DNA of 7,142 nucleotides from JAYUJH01 sp043765375. Lineage in GTDB: Bacteria; Pseudomonadota; Alphaproteobacteria; Rickettsiales; UBA998. Where the stretch lies: contig JAYUJH010000021.1 in NCBI GenBank assembly GCA_043765375.1, positions 1-7,142 of the forward strand, read 5' to 3'. Position numbers and translations under genes: made by a program. The notes under the pieces are model-generated. The model did no database searches, was not told where the DNA came from, and saw only the letters and a program-made list of their open reading frames with translations. Of this stretch, positions 1 to 5,665 are shown piece by piece. Each line of letters opens with the position of its first letter. The first letter of the stretch is position 1.

Positions 1-66
1 GTATAGTGCTTTAGCTTTTTAATTTCACATCGCACGTAAAATTAAAAAGCTAATTTTGCACTATAC
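1..66. repeat. AT-rich inverted repeat (hairpin 1)
   Basis: The outer arms GTATAGTGC (1-9) and GCACTATAC (58-66) are exact reverse complements. Inside them AGCTTTTTAATTT (13-25) pairs exactly with AAATTAAAAAGCT (39-51), leaving a 13-nt loop. Asymmetric internal bulges of 3 and 6 nt separate the two stems. No clean T-run follows on either side, so it is not a textbook intrinsic terminator, although it could end transcription of the minus-strand gene at 240-1133 or of a gene left of the window. It could also be one copy of a dispersed palindromic element, which only a genome-wide search would show. Confidence 0.75.
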
Positions 67-77
67 CTCTTATAAAT

Positions 78-138
78 TATAGCACTACATAATTTTATAT
101 ATTTTACATGTGTAAAATTATAAAAGTAAAGTGCTATA
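78..138. repeat. AT-rich inverted repeat (hairpin 2)
   Basis: TATAGCACT (78-86) is the exact reverse complement of AGTGCTATA (130-138). Inside, ATAATTTTA (89-97) pairs with TAAAATTAT (113-121); a competing short stem TTTTACA/TGTAAAA (102-108/111-117) has a 2-nt loop. It lies 11 bases after hairpin 1 and shares the AGTGC/GCACT word in its arms, suggesting a related pair of palindromes. Its role is unknown: a bidirectional terminator, a protein-binding palindrome or a repeat remnant are all possible. Confidence 0.65.
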
Positions 139-149
139 TATAGAAATAC

Positions 150-226
150 ATGAGCAGCGGAAGCGCAAAAAATCAAATGTTGCAGGCATTCTGACCCGTA
201 AGGGCTGCGGAGCTAAAAGCCGTTAA
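150..226. other. GC-richer block of unknown nature between hairpins and hydrolase gene
   Basis: This stretch is about half G+C by direct count, while bases 1-149 are strongly AT-rich. It contains two similar words, GCAGCGGAAGC (near 155) and GCTGCGGAGC (near 204). One plus-strand frame is open from about 131 (GTG) to TAA at 224-226 and would encode a 31-residue, very basic peptide containing QRKRKK and TRKGCG. There is no ribosome-binding site and no recognised domain. It may be a fragment of a dispersed intergenic repeat or a decayed gene end; a coding call is not justified. Confidence 0.35.
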
Positions 227-239
227 TATAGGTTCTAAA

Positions 240-1133
240 TTAATCACCACGAATGATTAACTTATCCGTAGTATGCGGTTTATCATTCAGTAAATTAGGG
301 ATTGCACTGAGCAATTTATCCTTGAAATATTCATATTCAGGGGCAGCATGTATATCGGGCCCAACATATGTATCTAATATCAAATTATCCACCCTGCGAT
401 ATAATTCCTGATGCAATGTTTGCGTTTTGTCAAAATGAGTATCATTACAATTTGAAAGAAAATAATATCGCTTAAGCGTTAAATCCATGTTTTTCACTCG
501 CTCTATGCAACAAAATCTTGAAGCATAAGCTGATTGTTGCAATTCCTGCTCCACGTCCTGCACGCCGAAATATTTAGAGAAATAATTAAACTTCAATAAT
601 TGTGGATAATCAAACACATTCACTTGTTGATTAAGGATAAATGCTTTGTTGAAACTTGCACTATAAGTGCTTAATTGAAATGCAGCAAATCCACCAGCTG
701 AACCACCAATTAATATGATTTTATCACGATCAAAGCCATAAACCCGAGCGATTTTCTCAACAAACAAAGCCATTATTTCAAACAAATTATTCTCCCTCGT
801 GCCGAGGAAAAAACTCGCCGATAATGCACCCAAAAAATGCCCCGGGTCACCAATCACCAAATGATTATATTGTTGCAATTCAATCGCCAACCTCATTCCA
901 CCAACACGATACGGCAATTTATATTGCGCGGGCGATTGAGTCATCGCAGCGGGGTGCGCTCCAGGCAATGAAACCAACAACACATCGCTCAATTTTGACA
1001 ATTTCAAAAAAGCGTGCAATTCACTTGCCATTTCAGGATAATGCGGTGCATCTTCCACAATGAAATAGCCTGCATTTTCTCTTGGTTGCAATGATTGCGT
1101 TGCTTCAACTTTGATTATTTTGATATTTTCCAT
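240..1133 (-). CDS. Alpha/beta-hydrolase-fold protein, Asp2-like family (putative esterase/deacylase)
   Basis: A 297-residue protein with a nucleophile-elbow motif, GGSAGG at residues 143-148, placing the likely catalytic Ser at 145. The region around residues 96-190 (DPGHFLGALSA, FLGTREN, then the Ser motif, then LNQQVNVFDY) matches, from memory, the pattern of Asp2-like hydrolases found in surface-glycan and accessory-secretion loci. By analogy Asp231 (in NCNDTHFD) and His262 (in GPDIHAAPEYEYF) would complete a Ser-Asp-His triad; this is inference. There is no signal peptide or membrane segment, so it is probably cytoplasmic. Such proteins often modify glycans or lipids, but no glycosyltransferase gene is nearby, so the substrate is unknown. 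The start is the most upstream ATG and has no clear Shine-Dalgarno sequence. The gene is divergent from priA. Confidence 0.75.
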   Translation of the reverse strand: MENIKIIKVEATQSLQPRENAGYFIVEDAPHYPEMASELHAFLKLSKLSDVLLVSLPGAHPAAMTQSPAQYKLPYRVGGMRLAIELQQYNHLVIGDPGHFLGALSASFFLGTRENNLFEIMALFVEKIARVYGFDRDKIILIGGSAGGFAAFQLSTYSASFNKAFILNQQVNVFDYPQLLKFNYFSKYFGVQDVEQELQQSAYASRFCCIERVKNMDLTLKRYYFLSNCNDTHFDKTQTLHQELYRRVDNLILDTYVGPDIHAAPEYEYFKDKLLSAIPNLLNDKPHTTDKLIIRGD

Positions 1134-1161
1134 AGCAAATTAATAGCAGCTAATATATTAT

Positions 1162-1181
1162 TTTTCCACAATTATTTTGTG
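1162..1181. promoter_or_regulatory. DnaA-box-like 9-mer overlapping a CACAA/TTGTG palindrome
   Basis: TTTTCCACA at 1162-1170 differs from the canonical TTATCCACA box at one position. It overlaps an inverted repeat CACAA-N5-TTGTG at 1167-1181, upstream of the minus-strand hydrolase start at 1133. The palindrome could be an operator for that gene. As a DnaA site it is weak alone but gains interest from the exact boxes near 1339-1404. Confidence 0.35.
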
Positions 1182-1240
1182 ATGTTAGGGTTACATAGTT
1201 GCGCATCGCACAATGACATTCCCAATCTAGCCATCTAACA

Positions 1241-1284
1241 AAAAACCATATATTTCAATAGCTTGCATAATCAACATGGTTTTT
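1241..1284. repeat. 9-bp inverted repeat in divergent intergenic region
   Basis: AAAAACCAT (1241-1249) and ATGGTTTTT (1276-1284) are exact reverse complements separated by 26 nt. They lie midway between the divergent hydrolase and priA genes, where a terminator has no obvious use. An operator or part of a replication or regulatory region is a possible reading. The surrounding sequence is very AT-rich. Confidence 0.4.
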
Positions 1285-1338
1285 CATAAAAAACATAAAA
1301 TCACACTATAACAATAACTTAATATTTGTCTGCACATA

Positions 1339-1404
1339 TTATGCACATAGTTATACACAGGCAATTTTGCCATATAAACATATTGCGCAAAACTTTTATT
1401 CACA
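1339..1404 (+). promoter_or_regulatory. Cluster of three exact DnaA-box matches (TTATNCACA) upstream of priA
   Basis: TTATGCACA (1339-1347), TTATACACA (1351-1359) and TTATTCACA (1396-1404) all fit the TTATNCACA consensus bound by the initiator DnaA, and all point the same way. The first two start 12 nt apart and the third starts 45 nt further on. They sit at the end of a 287-bp AT-rich intergenic region, the last one ending 16 nt before the priA ATG. By eye, the only other exact match in the window is TGTGGATAA at 601-609, inside the hydrolase gene. DnaA regulation of priA or a replication-origin segment are the two main explanations. Both are inference. Confidence 0.5.
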
Positions 1405-1411
1405 CTAACTT

Positions 1412-1415
1412 GGAG
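1412..1415 (+). promoter_or_regulatory. priA ribosome-binding site
   Basis: GGAG lies 5 nt upstream of the ATG at 1421. It supports this start, which gives PriA about 36 residues before the first conserved segment (KIAPITFIDACYNY). The only other methionine in the N-terminal region, Met56, lies within conserved sequence and is too late to be the start. Confidence 0.6.
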
Positions 1416-1420
1416 TCAAC

Positions 1421-3562
1421 ATGACCCAATTATTATTATTGCCCCCCTATGAAATTAAAGATGAAATTAAAGTTGATGAACTCAAAAATGAAGCAAATCC
1501 AATTCAGGCGCAACCCAAACATATCCTAAAAATTGCACCAATCACTTTCATTGATGCCTGCTATAATTATTATGTCCCCCCCGATATGACTATCCCTCCA
1601 AATGGTGCGATTGTCAAAATCCCATTAGCGGGCAGATATGCTTATGGCGTGGTTTATGGCGAGGCGGAAGAGGAAATTAGCGCACATAAACTAAAAAATA
1701 TAACCCATTATTATGATGATATTCCACCATTATCAGATGCACTCCGTCATTTCATCAAGCAATTAGCCGCCTATAATTGTGTGCCACTAGGGCAAGCATT
1801 AAAACTTTGTCTGCCAGTTACTCCCGAAATATTGCTTAAAAATGCTAGAGTTAGTAGCAAAAAAACCAACAAAAATATAATCACTTCTGTTGAAATTAAC
1901 CCCATTCCCAAACAATTAAATGACGAACAAGCGGCTAATTCTGCCCAATTATGCAATATGTATGGCTTTCAAGTTGCATTGCTTGATGGTGCAACTGGAT
2001 CAGGCAAGACCGAAGTTTTTTTCAATTTCGCCGAACATCACATTGGAAAAAATAGGCACATTGGGGGAAATAGGCACATTGAAAAAAACAATATTAACAA
2101 AGGCGGGCAAGTATTGTTGCTTGTGCCTGAAATTGCGCTATCATTGCAATTGGTGGAACGGGCGACAGCGCATTTCAATGCTGCGCCAATATTATGGCAT
2201 TCGTCACAGACCCCAGCCCGCAGGCGTGATGCGTTACACCAAATTATCTCAGGCGATGCGAAATTAATCATTGGCGCACGTTCTGCATTATTTTTACCAT
2301 ATCATAATTTAAGCGCAATCATCGTTGATGAAGAGCATGAGCAATCATATAAACAAGATGATAATGCGAGTTATCACGCTCGTGATATGGCGGTGTTGCG
2401 GGCGAAATGTGAGGATATCCCGATAGTTCTCACCTCCGCCACGCCATCGCTTGAGAGTTTGGCGAACGTTAATTCGGGGAAATATCAGCATTTGCGCCTT
2501 TCTCGCCGTGAGAACCAAGCAAGCCTGCCAAAAGTTCGCTTGATTGATATGCGACGGGAAAAAACTCCCGCCATGAGATGGATTTCACCAACTTTGCAAC
2601 AACGGCTTGCCGCAAATCTTGAGGTGAAGCAGCAATCATTATTATTTCTCAATCGCAAAGGTTATGCACCATTAGTGATATGCAAACCATGTGGTCATCG
2701 TTATGAATGTGTGAATTGCTCCGCTTGGCTGGTTTATCACTCCAAACGCAAGCATTTGAATTGCCATCATTGTGGTTTTCAAACGCCACTGCCACCCACA
2801 TGTCCAAATTGTGGTGAAAGTTCGGATAAATTGGCAATGTGCGGCTCAGGGGTTGAACGTATTGAAGAAGAGGTTAAATCATTATTCCCAATGGCAAAAA
2901 TCGCCTTGCTTTCAGGGGAGTTAAGCAAATCACCCGCCTTGTTGCAACAATCCTTAACCGATATTGCTACAGGTGAAATTGATATCATTATCGGCACGCA
3001 AATCATCGCCAAGGGTCATCATTTCCCAAACTTAAGCCTTGTTGGCGTGATTGACGCTGATGCAGGGTTAAATGGTGGTGATGTGCGTGGCAGTGAACGC
3101 ACCTATCAATTATTGCACCAAATTGCAGGGCGAGCAGGACGAGAAAAGTTGCAAGGCGAGGTGTTTCTACAAACCTCACAACCCACGCACGAATTGATGC
3201 TAGCTTTACAAAATTGGGATAGGGAGGCGTTTATTTCGCTAGAAATGAAAAATCGCCGTATGACTAATATGCCACCATTTGGCAGGTTAGCTGCTATAAT
3301 CATAGAAGGTAAAGATGAGGCGCAAGTGCAGCAATCATCGCAAATGCTAGTGCGATGCACTCCCAACATAAAAGGCGTGCGAGTGATTGGTGCAAATAAC
3401 GCCCCGCTTTATAAACTCCGCAACCATTATCGTATGCGGTTTTTAGTAATTGCGGAAAAAAACATCGTCCTACAACCAATCATGCTTTCATGGCGGACGC
3501 AAGCGAACTTACCCAGCAGTATTAAATGCAAAATTGACATTGACCCAATCAACTTTTTTTAA
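1421..3562 (+). CDS. priA: Primosomal protein N' (replication restart DNA helicase PriA)
   Basis: PriA is a superfamily 2, 3'-5' helicase that recognises stalled replication forks and recombination intermediates and reloads the replisome. The 713 residues are close to the usual length. An N-terminal 3'-end-binding region (about 37-85, including the GRYAYGVVYG strand) is followed by Walker A GATGSGKT (190-197), DEEH Walker B (303-306) and TSAT (338-341). Two zinc sites are formed by Cys 421, 424, 430, 433, 448, 451, 461 and 464. Motif V includes GTQIIAKGHHF (525-535) and motif VI QIAGRAGR (567-574). The C-terminal domain ends in KIDIDPINFF, typical of complete PriA. Two features are odd: an approximately 18-residue insertion between Walker A and VPEI made of three 6-residue repeats (207-224), and a charged N-terminal extension rich in E, I and K. 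There is a good SD at 1412. The gene appears monocistronic and lies next to a DnaA-box cluster. Confidence 0.97.
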   Translation: MTQLLLLPPYEIKDEIKVDELKNEANPIQAQPKHILKIAPITFIDACYNYYVPPDMTIPPNGAIVKIPLAGRYAYGVVYGEAEEEISAHKLKNITHYYDDIPPLSDALRHFIKQLAAYNCVPLGQALKLCLPVTPEILLKNARVSSKKTNKNIITSVEINPIPKQLNDEQAANSAQLCNMYGFQVALLDGATGSGKTEVFFNFAEHHIGKNRHIGGNRHIEKNNINKGGQVLLLVPEIALSLQLVERATAHFNAAPILWHSSQTPARRRDALHQIISGDAKLIIGARSALFLPYHNLSAIIVDEEHEQSYKQDDNASYHARDMAVLRAKCEDIPIVLTSATPSLESLANVNSGKYQHLRLSRRENQASLPKVRLIDMRREKTPAMRWISPTLQQRLAANLEVKQQSLLFLNRKGYAPLVICKPCGHRYECVNCSAWLVYHSKRKHLNCHHCGFQTPLPPTCPNCGESSDKLAMCGSGVERIEEEVKSLFPMAKIALLSGELSKSPALLQQSLTDIATGEIDIIIGTQIIAKGHHFPNLSLVGVIDADAGLNGGDVRGSERTYQLLHQIAGRAGREKLQGEVFLQTSQPTHELMLALQNWDREAFISLEMKNRRMTNMPPFGRLAAIIIEGKDEAQVQQSSQMLVRCTPNIKGVRVIGANNAPLYKLRNHYRMRFLVIAEKNIVLQPIMLSWRTQANLPSSIKCKIDIDPINFF
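2039..2092 (+). repeat. 18-bp tandem repeat, three copies, inside priA
   Basis: Three consecutive 18-bp units start at 2039, 2057 and 2075, each beginning CACATTG. They encode HIGKNR, HIGGNR and HIEKNN (PriA residues 207-224). The unit length is a multiple of three, so the reading frame is kept. Copies 1 and 2 differ only in the middle (GAAAA versus GGGGA); copy 3 has diverged at its end. Confidence 0.85.
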
Positions 3563-3571
3563 GCGTAACTG

Positions 3572-3600
3572 TTGGAGTTTTTTTATTTAATCCAATTTTT
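3572..3600 (+). terminator. Weak possible terminator after priA
   Basis: TTGGA (3572-3576) can pair with TCCAA (3591-3595), which is followed directly by five T (3596-3600). The stem is only 5 bp with a 14-nt T-rich loop, so stability is poor. The position, 10 bp after the priA stop, is right for a terminator, but the call is marginal. Confidence 0.3.
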
Positions 3601-3670
3601 CTAATTATATTACAAAATATTATTATTTAATAAAAAGCATATAATTTAATTTCATTGCAGTTCATTTTAT

Positions 3671-3694
3671 GTTAATATTAATTAACTAAAGGTG
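3671..3694 (+). promoter_or_regulatory. Palindrome and strong RBS upstream of the CHAP gene
   Basis: GTTAAT-ATTA-ATTAAC (3671-3686) is an inverted repeat with 6-bp arms just before AAAGGTG (3688-3694), a good Shine-Dalgarno sequence 8 nt from the ATG at 3703. The RBS fixes the start. The palindrome contains two TTAA words 6 nt apart, close to but not matching the TTAA-N7-TTAA site of the alphaproteobacterial regulator CtrA. An operator role is speculative. Confidence 0.5.
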
Positions 3695-3702
3695 ATTAAT
3701 AT

Positions 3703-4428
3703 ATGGGATTTGATTATAGTCAGCTAAAAAAGGGGGATTTGTCCGCCGTTGAAATAGCAATTAAACTAGAAGGACAAAAAGAAACTGGTAACAATTCAGG
3801 TGCTATTGTCAGATATGCAACTGGTGGAACAGATAACTTACAATGGTGCGCTGCATTTGCAACGCAAGTTATGATTGATGGCAATCAAGGTCAGTGGTTG
3901 ACAGGCGCAAGCCGCTTTAGCGCACCAGACGTAATGAATCATGGACAAAAATTAGGATTAAACTCTAAAATAAGTGACAATCCTCCTGATATAGGCTCTA
4001 TTGTTTCAAAAAGTGATAGCGAAGGAGTCTATCATATTGCAATTATAACCGAAGTTGAGCGTGATAATGCTGGAAACCCCACCCATTTCACCGTGACCAA
4101 TGGCAATTTTAGCAATGCCGTGGTTAGTGAAATTGTCACCGCTAAAGAACTTAAACTTGAGTTTGATAACAAATATGTGGATTCTCGTAAAATCGATCAA
4201 TATAATGCAAAGAACTATCCCACGGCACGATTATTTATTGAACCGCCAGAAACGCAACTAGCTGCGCCAGAGGTAGCCCCAGTTAACCATAATTTGATTA
4301 AGATACAAGAAACATTGAGAGTTAATGGAGTTACCAACCAACAACCGCTTACTGAACCGTCACAATTTAATTTAGCTGCTCCAATTAATCCGTTTCCAAC
4401 TAATAGCCCAAATGCTAGACAATTATAA
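3703..4428 (+). CDS. CHAP/NlpC-like cysteine amidase or peptidase (putative peptidoglycan hydrolase)
   Basis: A 241-residue protein. Residues 17-140 follow the plan of CHAP-superfamily peptidoglycan hydrolases (TIGR02594-like, from memory): an EIAIKLEGQKE start, the catalytic-Cys motif QWCAAF (Cys49), a GSIVSK strand, His111 in VYHIAIITEV, and a TNGNFSNAV segment near 132-140. The expected chemistry is cleavage of amide bonds in peptidoglycan stem peptides or cross-bridges. The last 60 residues are rich in Pro, Asn, Ala and Gln and look disordered. There is no signal peptide or transmembrane helix, so export would need a non-Sec route or a phage-like holin; otherwise it acts inside the cell or on another substrate. 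The start is well supported by AAAGGTG 8 nt upstream. The gene converges on recA with 2 bp between stop codons. The family call is fairly sure; substrate and role are unknown. Confidence 0.72.
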   Translation: MGFDYSQLKKGDLSAVEIAIKLEGQKETGNNSGAIVRYATGGTDNLQWCAAFATQVMIDGNQGQWLTGASRFSAPDVMNHGQKLGLNSKISDNPPDIGSIVSKSDSEGVYHIAIITEVERDNAGNPTHFTVTNGNFSNAVVSEIVTAKELKLEFDNKYVDSRKIDQYNAKNYPTARLFIEPPETQLAAPEVAPVNHNLIKIQETLRVNGVTNQQPLTEPSQFNLAAPINPFPTNSPNARQL

Positions 4429-4430
4429 AC

Positions 4431-5492
4431 TTAAGCAGCATCTTCCATCGTTCCTTCTGCATCATCTTCGGGGCTTCCTGCTGCCAAATCATTAATTAAG
4501 CCTGATTTCTCCATGATGCGCCCACGTATTTCTTTAGCGATTGCCTGATTATTCTTCAAATAATTGCGAGCATTTTCCTTGCCCTGACCAATTCGTTGCT
4601 CACCATAAGAAAACCATGAACCCGCCTTTTCAATAATCCCCGCAGCAACGCCCAAATCCACCAATTCACCAAAACGTGATATGCCTTCACCGTATAAAAT
4701 ATCAAACAATACCACCCTAAAAGGTGGAGCAACTTTGTTTTTCACCACTTTAACTTTGGTTTGATTACCAATCACTTCTTCTTTATCTTTCAATGCACCA
4801 ATACGGCGTATATCAAGGCGAACTGAAGCATAAAACTTCAGCGCATTCCCGCCCGTTGTTGTTTCATTGTTACCATAAGACATGCCACCGATTTTTTGGC
4901 GCAACTGGTTAATGAAAATCACCATACAATTAGTGCGAGAGATGCTACCTGTTAATTTGCGCAACGCTTGCGACATCAACCTTGCCTGCAAACCCATATG
5001 CGCATCACCCATTTCGCCATCAATTTCAGCTTTTGGCACTAATGCTGCAACGGAATCTATCACCAATAAATCAATCGCCCCTGAGCGCACTAACGTATCC
5101 GCAATTTCCAATGCTTGTTCGCCCGTATCTGGTTGTGAAATCAGCAACTCATCAACATTCACTCCCAATTTGCGGGCATAAACAGGGTCAAGCGCGTGTT
5201 CTGCATCAATAAATGCGCATACGCCACCATTTTTCTGACATTCTGCAATCACATGCAATGTAAGCGTGGTTTTACCCGAACTTTCAGGGCCAAAAATCTC
5301 AATCACTCGCCCTTTTGGCAATCCACCGATTCCCAAAGCCAAATCCAACCCTATAGAGCCAGTTGAAATAGCCTCAATCTCCAGCTTTTCCTGCTGCCCC
5401 ATACGCATGATTGAGCCTTTGCCATGTGCTTTTTCAATTTGTGAAAGCGCAGTTTCCAAGGCTTTTTGTTTATCCATCGCCTGCTTATCCAT
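4431..5492 (-). CDS. recA: Recombinase A (RecA)
   Basis: RecA forms ATP-dependent filaments on single-stranded DNA, performs strand exchange and, as co-protease, triggers LexA self-cleavage. From the chosen ATG it has 353 residues (E. coli 352). It shows the N-terminal KQKALETALSQIEKAHGKGSI helix, Walker A GPESSGKT (68-75, Lys74), the catalytic Glu98 in FIDAEHALD, Walker B LLVIDS (142-147, Asp146), loop L1 EIDGEMGDAHMGL (156-168) and loop L2 about 194-217, ending in an acidic tail (SPEDDAEGTMEDAA). The frame is open to 5588, but the upstream 32 residues are hydrophobic, unlike RecA, and contain the promoter, so a start at 5492 (or 5477, giving MDKQKAL) is preferred. Oddity: L2 reads IGGMSYGNNETTTGG instead of the usual IGVMFGxPETTTGG, with one extra residue and the Pro lost. 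Confidence 0.97.
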   Translation of the reverse strand: MDKQAMDKQKALETALSQIEKAHGKGSIMRMGQQEKLEIEAISTGSIGLDLALGIGGLPKGRVIEIFGPESSGKTTLTLHVIAECQKNGGVCAFIDAEHALDPVYARKLGVNVDELLISQPDTGEQALEIADTLVRSGAIDLLVIDSVAALVPKAEIDGEMGDAHMGLQARLMSQALRKLTGSISRTNCMVIFINQLRQKIGGMSYGNNETTTGGNALKFYASVRLDIRRIGALKDKEEVIGNQTKVKVVKNKVAPPFRVVLFDILYGEGISRFGELVDLGVAAGIIEKAGSWFSYGEQRIGQGKENARNYLKNNQAIAKEIRGRIMEKSGLINDLAAGSPEDDAEGTMEDAA

Positions 5493-5515
5493 ATAATTAC
5501 TTATCCATATAATTT
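5484..5515 (-). repeat. 16-bp tandem duplication at the recA start codon
   Basis: On the minus strand AATTATATGGATAAGT is followed directly by AATTATATGGATAAGC-type sequence; the plus-strand units are 5484-5499 and 5500-5515, identical except at the last base. The proximal copy carries the recA ATG (5492). The distal copy gives ATG GAT AAG TAA (5508-5497), a three-codon leader ORF ending 4 nt before the recA ATG. It may be a recent slip duplication of the start region or a small translational control element. Confidence 0.8.
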
Positions 5516-5520
5516 TATTC

Positions 5521-5540
5521 TTTGTTAAGATATTCACAAA
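5521..5540. promoter_or_regulatory. Imperfect palindrome at recA promoter (possible operator)
   Basis: TTTGT-N10-ACAAA (5521-5540) touches the recA -10 element and covers the expected transcription start. This is where a LexA-type repressor would bind. It does not match the usual alphaproteobacterial SOS box GTTC-N7-GTTC or the E. coli CTG-N10-CAG box, so its identity as an operator is a guess. Confidence 0.3.
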
Positions 5541-5567
5541 TATAGCGAAAACCCAACATAAAGCCAA
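5539..5567 (-). promoter_or_regulatory. recA promoter
   Basis: Read on the minus strand, TTGGCT (5567-5562) is separated by exactly 17 bp from TATATT (5544-5539), a good sigma-70-type pair. Transcription would start near 5532, giving a leader of about 40 nt before the ATG at 5492. This placement also argues against a recA start at 5588, which would lie upstream of the promoter. Confidence 0.6.
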
Positions 5568-5604
5568 GGATAATATGCAATTATGCAAAAATAATAATGT
5601 TTTA

Positions 5605-5613
5605 TGATATAAT
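5605..5613 (+). promoter_or_regulatory. thiL promoter, extended -10 element
   Basis: TGATATAAT is a perfect extended -10 (TGN followed by TATAAT). No convincing -35 lies upstream; the direct repeat ATGCAA (5575-5580 and 5583-5588) occupies that area. Transcription would start near 5620, so the open frame's first ATG at 5597 cannot be used from this promoter. Confidence 0.5.
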
Positions 5614-5665
5614 ATTTCACTTATATGATAGACCTAACAACTTAAATGCTTTAATTATGGTTGTT

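Noticed and set aside
601..609. Canonical DnaA box TTATCCACA on the minus strand
   Set aside because: It is an exact match but isolated and within the hydrolase coding region, so chance is the simplest explanation.
824..1063. Plus-strand 79-residue open frame inside the hydrolase gene
   Set aside because: It overlaps the conserved minus-strand hydrolase core, has no RBS and its translation has no recognisable domain; it is a shadow.
2039..2092. CRISPR-like repeat array
   Set aside because: The three units are directly adjacent with no spacers and are translated in frame within priA.
3671..3686. CtrA binding site
   Set aside because: The TTAA words are 6 nt apart rather than the 7 of the consensus, and AT-rich DNA makes such matches common.
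5493..5588. Extended hydrophobic N-terminus for RecA from ATG 5588
   Set aside because: RecA has no signal or membrane segment, and the recA promoter elements lie inside this stretch, so the real start is downstream.
5597..5665. ThiL start at ATG 5597
   Set aside because: A perfect extended -10 (5605-5613) lies within it and the encoded residues do not resemble ThiL; the 5666 start gives the family's usual length.
5614..5665. TPP riboswitch before thiL
   Set aside because: The leader is about 50 nt and shows no THI-box CUGAGA-type core.
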